Shown here in pieces: positions 35,957-43,898 of a DNA stretch of 64,000 bases. Position 1 is the first letter of the stretch. Every line of letters begins with the position of its first letter. Source of the stretch: Archaeoglobus neptunius (GTDB lineage Archaea; Halobacteriota; Archaeoglobi; Archaeoglobales; Archaeoglobaceae); assembly GCF_016757965.1 (NCBI RefSeq), contig NZ_JAEKIW010000008.1:62001-126000 (forward strand), given 5' to 3'. Made by a program: the position numbers and the translations under genes. The notes beneath the pieces are model-generated. The model did no database searches and was not told where the DNA came from. It saw nothing but the letters and a program-made list of their open reading frames with translations.

Positions 35957-36277
35957 ATGGAGTACGTGTATGCGGCTCTCCTGCTACATTCCGCTGGTAA
36001 AGAAATAACAGAAGACAGCGTTAAGGCTGTGCTTGAGGCAGCAGGGGTTGAGGTGGACGAGGCCAGAGTCAAGGCTCTTGTAGCCGCTCTCGAAGGTGTA
36101 AACATCGACGAGGCGATACAGAAGGCTGCAATGCCAGTGGCAGTGGCATCCGCTCCGACTGCTGCAGCAGCAGCACCAGCGGAAGTAGCTGAAGAGGAGG
36201 CAAAAGAAGAGGAGGAAGAGGAAGAAGAGGCAAAGGAAGAAGAGGCAATCGAAGGTCTCGGAGCACTCTTCGGCTAA
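35957..36277 (+). CDS. rpl12: Large ribosomal subunit stalk protein L12 (P1)
   Basis: A 106-residue archaeal L12: N-terminal dimerisation helices ([20 protein letters not shown]), an Ala-rich hinge, an acidic Glu/Lys run, and the factor-binding tail [10 protein letters not shown]. The ATG at 35957 lies 7 bases after GGAGGTG; an in-frame GTG at 35948 is part of that ribosome site and is rejected. Last gene of the stalk operon. Confidence 0.95.
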   Translation: MEYVYAALLLHSAGKEITEDSVKAVLEAAGVEVDEARVKALVAALEGVNIDEAIQKAAMPVAVASAPTAAAAAPAEVAEEEAKEEEEEEEEAKEEEAIEGLGALFG

Positions 36278-36490
36278 AATTTTTAAGATAAAAATTTTAA
36301 ATTTTTAGATAGGGTTTAAATCTCAAATTTTCATTCTTTGTTTGTCCGCATTTTGGTGAAGTGGGTTATCTTCATTTCATTTTCTGGCGATGCTGATAAC
36401 ATGTGCTTGAGAAAATAATGTTCTGATGGAAGTTCGATAGAAAAGTATATATATACCTAATACTAAATTTTGTAACGAAAAGAGATAGGA
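36278..36490 (+). other. Intergenic spacer between L12 and histone genes
   Basis: The first 40 bases are runs of T and A that probably terminate the ribosomal operon. The middle (36320-36440) has no open frame and no clear hairpin. The histone TATA box lies at 36445-36457, TATATATA preceded by an A/G-rich stretch. Confidence 0.4.
36445..36457 (+). promoter_or_regulatory. Strong TATA box of the histone gene
   Basis: GTATATATATACC is the most perfect TATA element in the window and would start transcription near 36477, leaving a short leader containing AGGAGGTG. It fits a highly expressed gene. Confidence 0.6.
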
Positions 36491-36500
36491 GGTGTGTTGG

Positions 36501-36704
36501 ATGGCTGAGTTGCCGATGGCACCGGTTGACAGATTGATTAGGAAGGCTGGGGCTGAGAGAGTAAGTGCAGATGCAGTGGAAAAAATGGTCGAAGTGCTTG
36601 AGGACTACGCAATGAGCGTTGCCAAGAAAGCAGTCGAAATTGCAAAGCACTCTGGCAGAAAGACCGTTACTGCTGACGACATCAAACTTGCTCTCTCGAT
36701 GTAA
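36501..36704 (+). CDS. Archaeal histone (HMf family)
   Basis: A 67-residue single histone fold: [20 protein letters not shown] (helix 1 and loop), [43 protein letters not shown] (helices 2-3). The basic residues and the R-T pair that contact DNA are present, and the length equals HMfB-type proteins (66-69). The ATG at 36501 follows GGAGGTGTGTTGG; an upstream GTG in the ribosome site is rejected. It wraps DNA as dimers and higher oligomers. Confidence 0.95.
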   Translation: MAELPMAPVDRLIRKAGAERVSADAVEKMVEVLEDYAMSVAKKAVEIAKHSGRKTVTADDIKLALSM

Positions 36705-36729
36705 ACAGTTTTTATTTTAATTATATTTT
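36705..36729. terminator. Bidirectional T/A-rich terminator between histone and PGI
   Basis: The spacer of 25 bp between two convergent genes is TTTTTATTTTAATTATATTT-like on one strand and A-rich on the other. It can terminate both transcripts in the archaeal manner. Confidence 0.45.
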
Positions 36730-37440
36730 TTAAGAAATTGGCTCAAAAGCTTTTTTGAACACATCCAAATGCTTTCCGGGTTTTGTGAGGAACTCCAGCT
36801 TCTCGATGTCTTTTGCCAGTGAGTACATGTTCCCCTCAACACCAAAAATGTTGACAGGTTTTGCGAATCTCAGTTCTGGAACTTCTCCGTAATTTTCATT
36901 CTTAACCCATTTGCCCTCTATGTAGTAGTAACATGCCCCCCTCTTTTCAGTGTACGGGTCATAAATCGACTTGAAATCTCTGCAAACCCAGTTTGCTGTG
37001 ACAAGCTCTTTTTCAGTTGGATTGATTGTTACGTGCCCGTAGTTTGGTGGAATTATGACCACGTCTCCCTTCTTTGCAGGTATTGCAACCGCGTCAACGA
37101 TTCTGTCATTTTCAGGTTTCTGTATCAGGAAAATAGCTTCCCCTTCCAGTACCTGATATACCTCCGGGTACGTGTATCCGTCCTCAGCCTCCGGGTGATA
37201 GTGTCCGTATGTCTTTATGCTTTCTCCCCCTATGTTGTTTGGAGGTATCACAGTGTAATCGTACCGCAATCCAACCTCTTCGATTCTTTTTCTGTCTTTT
37301 TCTGTTTTGTAGGAATCTCTGAACATGAAATAAGCGTCAAAGTCCTCTTTAAGTGCCTCTGGGAAGGCGAGGACCGGTTTCAAATCCGATGCTTTTCTAA
37401 CCTCTGCGTTGAATTTTTTATCGCCAAAACTGAACTCCAT
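36730..37440 (-). CDS. pgiA: Cupin-type glucose-6-phosphate isomerase
   Basis: A 236-residue cupin enzyme. The metal site motif appears as GHYHPEAEDGYTYPEVYQVLEGEA (H-x-H ... E, near residues 85-105) and GHVTINP about 45 residues later. TVIPPNNIGGESIKTYGHYH is characteristic of the euryarchaeal phosphoglucose isomerase that replaces the classic PGI. It is longer than the Pyrococcus enzyme (189 residues), with an extra C-terminal helix pair. It interconverts glucose-6-phosphate and fructose-6-phosphate in gluconeogenesis. Confidence 0.9.
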   Translation of the reverse strand: MEFSFGDKKFNAEVRKASDLKPVLAFPEALKEDFDAYFMFRDSYKTEKDRKRIEEVGLRYDYTVIPPNNIGGESIKTYGHYHPEAEDGYTYPEVYQVLEGEAIFLIQKPENDRIVDAVAIPAKKGDVVIIPPNYGHVTINPTEKELVTANWVCRDFKSIYDPYTEKRGACYYYIEGKWVKNENYGEVPELRFAKPVNIFGVEGNMYSLAKDIEKLEFLTKPGKHLDVFKKAFEPIS

Positions 37441-37516
37441 GTCTGATTTTCCGGTACACTGTATTTAACACCTTTTGTGCTGCTTGAGCTGTAGATAAAG
37501 TTCAAGACCAAACCAG

Positions 37517-37525
37517 CTTTATACT
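37517..37525 (+). promoter_or_regulatory. TATA box of the Trm10 gene
   Basis: CTTTATACT is centred 26 bp before the ATG at 37547 and no ribosome site lies between, so the transcript is predicted to be leaderless. Confidence 0.45.
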
Positions 37526-37546
37526 CGACCTCCAACTTATTTTCGA

Positions 37547-38560
37547 ATGCGCCTCAGGGACGTCTTTGTATCTGAGCTGAGGAGAAGGAATGTGAAGAGA
37601 GTAGGCACGAGGCTTAAAAAGGTGATGTCCTCATCAGACCCAGTAGCGAGGATGGCTCTGTATGTGGCAAATGGCAAAGCGCAGGTCTGCAGGAGCGATG
37701 GTGGATTGCGACACTCCTTCACTCTTGATGGACATTTTGTCAGCCTTCCACCACATGCCTACGTTGGAAGGTGTAAATCGGAGATCTTGCTTGGTAAAGA
37801 GGACCTGACCGGGTACCCGTTCCCCTTCCTTGTTGTGGATTGCAGGTTCTATGATGAACACTCGGAAAAGGAAAGGTGGAAGATAGATCTTCAGGTTAAA
37901 CAGGCCCTAGGTGTGGTTAGAGAATACATGTGGGATGAGAAGCTTGTGGTTACCTACAGGGACTTCGGTTACGGCAACTACTGGCCCACGACTGAGGATT
38001 TTTTAAGAGAGCAAGAGATAGAAAGAGTCGTGCTTCTCGATCCAAACGGAGAGAGTCTCTTTGAGAAGACCGGCGCAAAATGCTTCGTAATTGGTGGGAT
38101 AGTGGATAAATCCGGGAAGAAGAGAGGTTACACCTCGAAAATTGGCAGATCTCTTGAAAAGGATGGTTTTGACGTCGACTACAGAAGAATTGAATTGAGG
38201 GGCGATGTTATCGGTGTGCCGGACAGGATCAACCATATTGCCGAAATACTGCTCAGGGTGGAACTTGATGGTGAGGATGTTGAGAGTGCAGTAAAAGCAG
38301 TTCAGCCACCTCTTGTTGCCAAGTGGAGGTTGAGGAAGGAGCTGCACGAGAAAACATTCAGGGTGTGTGCTGGAGACAGAACTTTCAGAGTTGTGTCGAA
38401 GGATGAGTTCCACCGTTTTAAGGAATGGCTGAACATCAGAAAGCAGGATTTCTATGAGGTGTGCATGGAGCAGGGATTTTTTGTCGTATCGGGCAATGTG
38501 ATCCGCCAAATAAAGGCCCTGGAGTGGGATGCAAGAAAGAGGTGTTTTAGGTTGGGTTGA
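37547..38560 (+). CDS. trm10: tRNA (purine-9)-N1-methyltransferase, archaeal Trm10
   Basis: A 337-residue protein whose central SPOUT domain has VVLLDPNGES and the diagnostic CFVIGGIVDKSGKKRGYTSKIG (near residues 180-201), which forms the knotted SAM site in Trm10 enzymes. An N-terminal basic domain (about 1-80) and a C-terminal extension match the archaeal form. It methylates N1 of G9 and/or A9 of tRNA; which purine is used cannot be told from sequence. Confidence 0.85.
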   Translation: MRLRDVFVSELRRRNVKRVGTRLKKVMSSSDPVARMALYVANGKAQVCRSDGGLRHSFTLDGHFVSLPPHAYVGRCKSEILLGKEDLTGYPFPFLVVDCRFYDEHSEKERWKIDLQVKQALGVVREYMWDEKLVVTYRDFGYGNYWPTTEDFLREQEIERVVLLDPNGESLFEKTGAKCFVIGGIVDKSGKKRGYTSKIGRSLEKDGFDVDYRRIELRGDVIGVPDRINHIAEILLRVELDGEDVESAVKAVQPPLVAKWRLRKELHEKTFRVCAGDRTFRVVSKDEFHRFKEWLNIRKQDFYEVCMEQGFFVVSGNVIRQIKALEWDARKRCFRLG

Positions 38561-38634
38561 ACTCCCTTTTTAATGGAAAAGCAGTGATGTAACAAAACTG
38601 TTGGTCAGCCTAATTATTGTGAGGCAAAACAGAA

Positions 38635-38645
38635 AATTTTAAAAC
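38635..38645 (+). promoter_or_regulatory. TATA box of the second symporter operon
   Basis: AATTTTAAAAC is centred 29 bp before the ATG at 38669 and fits a leaderless message for the 34-residue companion gene. Confidence 0.45.
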
Positions 38646-38668
38646 TTGCACCATTGGCACAATCCAGC

Positions 38669-38773
38669 ATGTTTGGACTTCCGGCAGTAACATTCTGGTG
38701 CGTGGTGGTGACGGTATCGGTTCAGATTGCACTGCTGTTAATCTGGGGTCTGAGGTGGAGTGAGGTGAGCTGA
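38669..38773 (+). CDS. Tiny membrane companion of the second sodium:solute symporter (34 aa)
   Basis: ATG at 38669 opens a 34-codon frame ending in TGA at 38771-38773, whose last base is the A of the symporter ATG (TGATG). The product begins MFGLPAVTFW and has one membrane helix (VVVTVSVQIALLLIWGL) with a short polar tail. The overlap with the symporter, good TATA spacing and the two-helix analogue upstream of the first symporter make it credible as an accessory subunit. Family not recognised. Confidence 0.65.
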   Translation: MFGLPAVTFWCVVVTVSVQIALLLIWGLRWSEVS

Positions 38774-40299
38774 TGATTGTTCCACTGGTCGTTTTTGGAC
38801 TGTATCTTGCTGCAATAGCAGTTATTGCCTATGTCGGAGCCAGAAGAACAAAAACTCTTGCAGATTTCATTGCTGCGAGCGGACAGCTTGGATTCTGGAC
38901 GTACTGCCTGCTGATGATTGGAAGCGTTTTCAGCGGAATGACGCTAATCGGTGTTGCTGGACTGGCATTCACAACTGGCTGGGCAAATGTGTGGGAGAGG
39001 ATCATCGGCCCACCCTTTGCCATTGCCTTTGGGACGATTATCATCGGCAAGAAGCTGTTCAACCTTAAAAGCGAGAACGGAATTCTGACAATTCAGGATT
39101 ATCTTGCACATCGGTATGACGATCCCAGAGTGATGAGAATGCTTGCCGGGATCATATCTGCCATAACTTGCTTCGTTTACCTTATAGGACAGTACACAGC
39201 AATTGGTGTTGTGAGCCAGATTGTTCTCGGCATTCCTTACTGGGCTGGAGCAGCGATAGCGGCAATAATAGTTGTTGTTTATGTCATGAGCGGCGGGATG
39301 TTTTCAACCGCTTGGACAACCTTCCTGCAATCACTGCTTATGCTCCTCGGCATCTACCTAACCGTACCGATAATCATATCCTGGGTTGGCGGATTTGAGG
39401 CTATGAATCAGGCCCTTGTTGCGATGCCAGAGATTCAAAACGCAACACGAGGCGTCGCAAAAGATTTTCTCTTTGCACAATATCTCAGCAAACCTTTCGC
39501 TCCGGCGAATGTACCTCTTGCAGGCTGGTTCTACAATCTCACCCTCTTCGGTCTTACGGTTCCGCTCGGACTGATGGTTGCCCCTCACATTGTGAATAAC
39601 ATGCTCACTTTCAGGAAACTCAGCTACACGAGGTGGTCTCCCCTTGTCATGTATGTTGTCGGCTTTTCGGCAATAATGCTGACTGCCCTTGCAGGTATGG
39701 CGGCGAGAGTTGCATGGGCACGGGGAATGATTGAGATTCCCAGCCTCACACTCGGAGCAATAACTGTTAAGTGGTCTGACATGGCATATCCAACAATTGC
39801 CAGCAAAGCGCTACCTTACTGGCTATTCGTTCTCCTCCTTCCGACAATTCTTGCGGGTGTGATGTCAACAACCGACAGACTGATTCTGACAGCAGCAAAC
39901 AACATCAGCTACGATGTCCTCAGGAATGCAATCGGCAAGAAAATCTCTGACAGAACTGTGAAGCGGGTGAACATGCTGATCATACCTCTCATAGGCTTTG
40001 GATCACTTGTCGTCGCTCTGTATCCGCAACAGCTTCTCGCATGGTTCGTATGGGCTGCTTTATCGCTGATGCTGAACTGTTTCTTCTTCCCGATAGTGCT
40101 TGGCCTGTACTGGAAGAAAATGAGCAGAAACGCCGCAAGGTGGAGCATGGTCGTTGGTTTCGTCATAACAATTACAACCTTCGCCGTTTTCGGAAAAACC
40201 GTTTTTGTTGCAGGGATTCCATCGTACTCCGTCCTTCCCGGATTCATTGCCGCCCTTCTGACGTCCCTAACCATCTCCATAATTGACGGTAGAAGCTGA
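38773..40299 (+). CDS. Sodium:solute symporter (SSS family), second copy
   Basis: A 508-residue membrane protein with about 13 helices. The N-terminal TLADFIAASGQLGFWTYCLLMIGSVFSGMTLIGVAGLAF is the SSS signature region, and LPTILAGVMSTTDRLILTAANNISYDVL marks the later sodium-site helix. It differs clearly from the first symporter of this window, so probably carries another solute (pantothenate/proline/monocarboxylate range). Its end overlaps a convergent exporter gene by 33 bp. Confidence 0.87.
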   Translation: MIVPLVVFGLYLAAIAVIAYVGARRTKTLADFIAASGQLGFWTYCLLMIGSVFSGMTLIGVAGLAFTTGWANVWERIIGPPFAIAFGTIIIGKKLFNLKSENGILTIQDYLAHRYDDPRVMRMLAGIISAITCFVYLIGQYTAIGVVSQIVLGIPYWAGAAIAAIIVVVYVMSGGMFSTAWTTFLQSLLMLLGIYLTVPIIISWVGGFEAMNQALVAMPEIQNATRGVAKDFLFAQYLSKPFAPANVPLAGWFYNLTLFGLTVPLGLMVAPHIVNNMLTFRKLSYTRWSPLVMYVVGFSAIMLTALAGMAARVAWARGMIEIPSLTLGAITVKWSDMAYPTIASKALPYWLFVLLLPTILAGVMSTTDRLILTAANNISYDVLRNAIGKKISDRTVKRVNMLIIPLIGFGSLVVALYPQQLLAWFVWAALSLMLNCFFFPIVLGLYWKKMSRNAARWSMVVGFVITITTFAVFGKTVFVAGIPSYSVLPGFIAALLTSLTISIIDGRS

Positions 40300-41109
40300 A
40301 GGTTTGAGGAATGTGACGCCTATGCCGGACAGAATTACGGCCATGTAAATATATGCATCAGCGCTCAGGGTTTGATTGAGAAAGATGGCTGCGAGAATAG
40401 CTGCCCCAACAGCCTCACCTATAACGCTTGCAGTTACCGGCAGAACTTCCATTTTTCTCAGTACGTAATTCAGCAGTGTATGGCCGATCAGCATTGGGAT
40501 CAAAGCCAGCAAACCGAAAAAAATCCACGTTCTGGGTGGGTAGCCGAATATCGGTGTTGAGGTAAACAGACAGGCGATAAAGGCAAATATTGCTGCCGAA
40601 GAGTATGTTACAAGTATGTAGGAAGGAAAATCTATGTTTCTGGCAAATCTGGCAGAGGCAAAGTAGTATCCACCAGCCACAGCTCCGACCAGGGCAAAGA
40701 TGATACCGTAAGAATCTGTCCTGGTATCTGCACCGCTCAGGAAGTAAACACCGGTCATGGCAATGAGAACTCCAATGATCTGGTTTTTTCTGGGTTTTTC
40801 ACCCCAGAGATAGGCAAAAAGACCTGAAAAAAGGGAGTGTGTGCAAACTATCGTTGTGCTGACGGCGATTGATGCATGGAAAAGAGATTCAATCCAGAAA
40901 GAAAAGTGGAGTGCCAGGGCAAAACCGGCAAGAATGGGCATGGCGGATAGATGTATTCTCCGTGGCCTGTAAATGAGAATGAGTATTGGAATTGAGATAG
41001 CGAGTCTCCAGAATGCAGCCACAACCCCCGGAGCAGAGGCCAGAAAGGCAAAAATCGCAGCAGATGATACTGCAAGAACTGCAGTGAAAAGCAGAACAGT
41101 GTAAATCAT
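40267..41109 (-). CDS. EamA/DMT-family transporter
   Basis: A 280-residue protein with ten predicted membrane helices arranged as two five-helix EamA repeats; the second begins around IIFALVGAVAGGYYFASARFA. ALIPMLIGHTLLNYVLRKMEVLPVTASVIGEAVGAAILA is the typical EamA end. The family exports or exchanges metabolites and amino acids. The start overlaps the upstream HD gene stop by one base. Confidence 0.83.
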   Translation of the reverse strand: MIYTVLLFTAVLAVSSAAIFAFLASAPGVVAAFWRLAISIPILILIYRPRRIHLSAMPILAGFALALHFSFWIESLFHASIAVSTTIVCTHSLFSGLFAYLWGEKPRKNQIIGVLIAMTGVYFLSGADTRTDSYGIIFALVGAVAGGYYFASARFARNIDFPSYILVTYSSAAIFAFIACLFTSTPIFGYPPRTWIFFGLLALIPMLIGHTLLNYVLRKMEVLPVTASVIGEAVGAAILAAIFLNQTLSADAYIYMAVILSGIGVTFLKPSASTVNYGDG

Positions 41110-41657
41110 CAGAAGGTCAACCCGCTCAACCTTTCAAGTTCCTCCTTGATCTTTTTCGCCCTCTCCCGGGTTCTTTCGGTTAGCCACCTCAGTTCCGGAG
41201 ATCTTCTGTCTATCTCTTCAAGACGCCTCATGAAATCTTCAAAACTTCCTTCTCTATCTCCGACTGCCAGATTGTCCGAAAAGCTTACTATTTTTTCCTC
41301 CAGAGTTTGAGGTATATAGTTTTTTGGCTCTAAACCAAGTTTTTCTGCTTCCTCAGCACTAAGACCAGCGCTGAAGTGCCTTTCAGCAATCCTGACGACT
41401 CTTTCATCCATATTCTCTGTTCTGAGAATTTCTGCAGATTTTATGAAATGCATAAATGGATCGTGGGTAACCGCCCTTCCAATATCGTGCAGCAGTGCAC
41501 CTTTAAGTAGCAACTTCGTGTCAACATGATGCCCGTTCTGTTTTATCCGTTCTGCTATCTTCATTGATATTTTCGCCACCGTAATGCAGTGTCTTCTGAC
41601 CGACTCCTCAAGACCGTATCTGTCCCATATCTCCACGACATCAGGTGGAATCTCCAT
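41109..41657 (-). CDS. HD-domain phosphohydrolase (TIGR00295-like)
   Basis: A 182-residue protein with an HD domain: RRHCITVAKISMKIAERI (first His), GALLHDIGRAVTHDP (HD pair, near residue 55), VRIAERHFSAG and a later SFSDNLAVGDR aspartate. These give a metal-dependent phosphohydrolase site. Substrate unknown; related proteins act on nucleotides or cyclic phosphates. Co-transcribed with the DMT exporter. Confidence 0.83.
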   Translation of the reverse strand: MEIPPDVVEIWDRYGLEESVRRHCITVAKISMKIAERIKQNGHHVDTKLLLKGALLHDIGRAVTHDPFMHFIKSAEILRTENMDERVVRIAERHFSAGLSAEEAEKLGLEPKNYIPQTLEEKIVSFSDNLAVGDREGSFEDFMRRLEEIDRRSPELRWLTERTRERAKKIKEELERLSGLTF

Positions 41658-41711
41658 GCTGCCTCTTCTGCTCAGATTTTATCAAGGTTTTGCTCTCTGG
41701 AAAGGGAAAAG

Positions 41712-42848
41712 CTAATCACCCAGCAGACATCTTGCAATGCGACTGCTGTACAGACATTCACTGCATGAGGGTTTGTTGGCATAGCAGTCAACGTTTTTCT
41801 CGGCGAACCAGCAACCCTCAACATATGGACAATCGGCGCACCATGGAAAGTTTTCCATCTTCTCCCTTATTGAATCAAACTGTTCAAGATTTTCTTCTAT
41901 TTCATCGATATCCTGAATCTTCAAGTCCCCAATGCTGAAAGGCTCAATTACCTTGTAATGTCCGTTTACGAACTCCTGATGAGCATATGCAAAACTCATG
42001 CAACTCGAGACGATACCATCAGCCCTTACGAATATTGAGCCCTCGTAGGGACACTTTCTTGACTTTGAATTGCCGAAAAATTCGGGTGGGGAAAACATGA
42101 CGCCATATTCCTTTGCGATATCCCTCATTCTGTCAAACACCTCTTCTGCCTCAAATGCCCTCTCAATCCTGTCTCCTGAGCTGAAAATACCGAGAAGGTT
42201 GATCGAATATCCTTCAGAGTAAACCCGATCCAGCAGGTTGCGATATCTTGATAAAGCCCTCCCACCACCTTTTGAGCAGTCCCTTATTGCCTCAACGAGG
42301 ATTTTCTCGTCCATATCCATTACAAGCTCCACATTTCTCCTGCTACCTTCGAAGTAAACAACATCCTCGTAAATCACGGGATCGGGAGCAATCACATTCG
42401 TTGCGATTAAACCCGAACCGTGGCAGGCAATCCTTTCAAAAAAATCCGGGAGGCCTTTGAGGTTGTTTGCAGTAACAACGATCTCTGCAATACCCTTTTC
42501 TCCGAGTTTTTGCAGATTTTTCATTGCTGTTTCAACCGTCAGTCCCCTTCTAAAACGATCGTCAAGATCGACAGAAACCCCCACCATGTCGGCGATCTCC
42601 ATAACACCATCGAGATCGAACATACCGTTGGTGCTGATTATTATACGCCCGTTCAGCGATTCAACCATTCTCTCAAACTCGGGAAAAAGGAAGGGTTCCC
42701 CATACCCGTAAATCACATACTCCTTTGCCACTCCGTTGATCTTTTCGAAAACCTCTGTCTGCATATCTACCGCTGGTATAGACCTGCGGTGGCAGTATTC
42801 GCAGTTCAGATTGCAGAAAGTTGTGGGTTCTATCTGTATCTTCTTCAT
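41712..42848 (-). CDS. Radical SAM protein with SPASM-like C-terminus (tungsten-enzyme maturase-like)
   Basis: A 378-residue protein with TTFCNLNCEYCHRRS (C-x3-C-x2-C, about residues 12-19), EYVIYGYGEPFLFPEF and a C-terminal third rich in cysteine (CADCPYVEGCWFAEKNVDCY and CSECLYSSRIARC) that should hold extra 4Fe-4S clusters. It resembles the radical SAM maturases encoded near tungsten aldehyde:ferredoxin oxidoreductases. It overlaps the MoaD-like gene by 4 bp, supporting a cofactor-linked role, though no such oxidoreductase gene is in the window. Confidence 0.78.
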   Translation of the reverse strand: MKKIQIEPTTFCNLNCEYCHRRSIPAVDMQTEVFEKINGVAKEYVIYGYGEPFLFPEFERMVESLNGRIIISTNGMFDLDGVMEIADMVGVSVDLDDRFRRGLTVETAMKNLQKLGEKGIAEIVVTANNLKGLPDFFERIACHGSGLIATNVIAPDPVIYEDVVYFEGSRRNVELVMDMDEKILVEAIRDCSKGGGRALSRYRNLLDRVYSEGYSINLLGIFSSGDRIERAFEAEEVFDRMRDIAKEYGVMFSPPEFFGNSKSRKCPYEGSIFVRADGIVSSCMSFAYAHQEFVNGHYKVIEPFSIGDLKIQDIDEIEENLEQFDSIREKMENFPWCADCPYVEGCWFAEKNVDCYANKPSCSECLYSSRIARCLLGD

Positions 42849-43117
42849 CCTCCACCTGCAACTGGTGGAAAAACCGATATTCTTGCATTTTCAGGTAGTT
42901 TTTCTATCATCTCATCCTTTATGTTTCTGCCGTTTACCGTTATTATCCTGTCCCCTCTGAAGTTGCCATCCTCGTCAAAGATCTCTCTCAGGAATTCCTC
43001 GCCCAGCTTTTTCGATGCGGCAAGAAAAGCTCCTCTCAGAGTGCCGTCACACTCGATTTCTACTGACTTTCCGTATTTCTCTCTGAGGGTTGCGTACAGC
43101 TCGATCCTCACTTTCAC
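42845..43117 (-). CDS. MoaD/ThiS-like ubiquitin-fold sulfur carrier
   Basis: A 90-residue beta-grasp protein: KVRIELYATLREKYGKSVEIECDG at the start, RIITVNGRNI in the middle and the C-terminal FPPVAGGG. The exposed GG end is what MoaB/E1-like enzymes adenylate and thiolate to carry sulfur for molybdopterin. One extra terminal glycine is present (GGG). It is translationally coupled (ATGA-type overlap) to the radical SAM gene, suggesting both serve tungstopterin cofactor or enzyme maturation. Confidence 0.85.
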   Translation of the reverse strand: MKVRIELYATLREKYGKSVEIECDGTLRGAFLAASKKLGEEFLREIFDEDGNFRGDRIITVNGRNIKDEMIEKLPENARISVFPPVAGGG

Positions 43118-43138
43118 AAAAAAACTGGTTTTTGAGAG

Positions 43139-43894
43139 TTAAAAGTCTTCCCCGATGGCCTTAACAGCAAGGGTCACATTTTTTCCAAGATGATCTTTGC
43201 AGTGGAAAATCCAGACGGGAGTGTAGTACTCCTGCCTCTTGCCGAAACCGGCGGCAAAATATCCAAGTTCAACATCCGTGATTTTCAGTTTCAGCTTACC
43301 CATCGGTTTCATCACGACTTCTCCCTTTACCAGCCTATCGAAAGCTTCCTTAGCCGGAATTATCTTCGCTTTTCCGGCATACTCCAACTTCCTCCAGATT
43401 TTGGTGAGGTCAACGATTTCGCCGTTATCACCGATATAAACAACTATCTTTCCTCCCGGACCGATGACGGGCATTCCATCAACGTATCTTTTGAAAGTAA
43501 CCCTTATGAGAGTCGGTTTCCTGTCAGCGATCTTTCCCGTATCTGTGTTGATAACTTCAGCGTATTCGATTTGAACTTTCGATAGCACGGCGTCTTCCGG
43601 CAAACCTCCATATTTCTCCAAAGCTTTCATCGCAAACCTGACGGCATCCTCCTCCGACGGCAGATTGTACCTGATTCTGCCGTAGTCCGGAGAGCTGTTT
43701 CCAATCCCTTCAATGCTCTCATCGCCAACCACCCTGTAGAGATTTACCTCTGCTGGGGATTCTGGCAGCGCTGTTTTAAGCTCTATTTCGCCAACTGGAC
43801 TGAGAATGACAGAGTTACCGGAAGCATGCATTCTCAGAAAAACTGCAGACAGTGCAGTCACCAGAATCAGCAGAAGGACGAATTCTCTTTTCAT
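43139..43894 (-). CDS. Secreted or membrane-anchored protein of unknown function
   Basis: The 251-residue product begins with an N-terminal signal/anchor helix (EFVLLLILVTALSAVFLRM). An extracellular alpha/beta region follows with PSEEDAVRFAMKALEKYGGLPEDA, KPTLIRVTFKRYVDGMPVIGPGGKIVVYIGDNGEIVDL and YYTPVWIFHC. The paired repeat-like segments resemble PepSY/YycI-type folds, but I cannot assign a family. GGTGTTAGTGAT precedes ATG 43894. It lies 4 bp after the broken gene upstream, so the two once formed a pair. Confidence 0.65.
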   Translation of the reverse strand: MKREFVLLLILVTALSAVFLRMHASGNSVILSPVGEIELKTALPESPAEVNLYRVVGDESIEGIGNSSPDYGRIRYNLPSEEDAVRFAMKALEKYGGLPEDAVLSKVQIEYAEVINTDTGKIADRKPTLIRVTFKRYVDGMPVIGPGGKIVVYIGDNGEIVDLTKIWRKLEYAGKAKIIPAKEAFDRLVKGEVVMKPMGKLKLKITDVELGYFAAGFGKRQEYYTPVWIFHCKDHLGKNVTLAVKAIGEDF

Positions 43895-43898
43895 ATCA

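Noticed and set aside
35850-36275. GA-rich low-complexity repeats near the ends of the L10 and L12 genes
   Set aside because: They are codons for the Glu/Lys hinge of stalk proteins, a normal family trait, not a DNA repeat element.
36366-36440. Possible C/D box small RNA before the histone gene
   Set aside because: GATG and CTGA strings occur, but there is no proper RTGATGA box and no terminal pairing, so the call cannot be supported.
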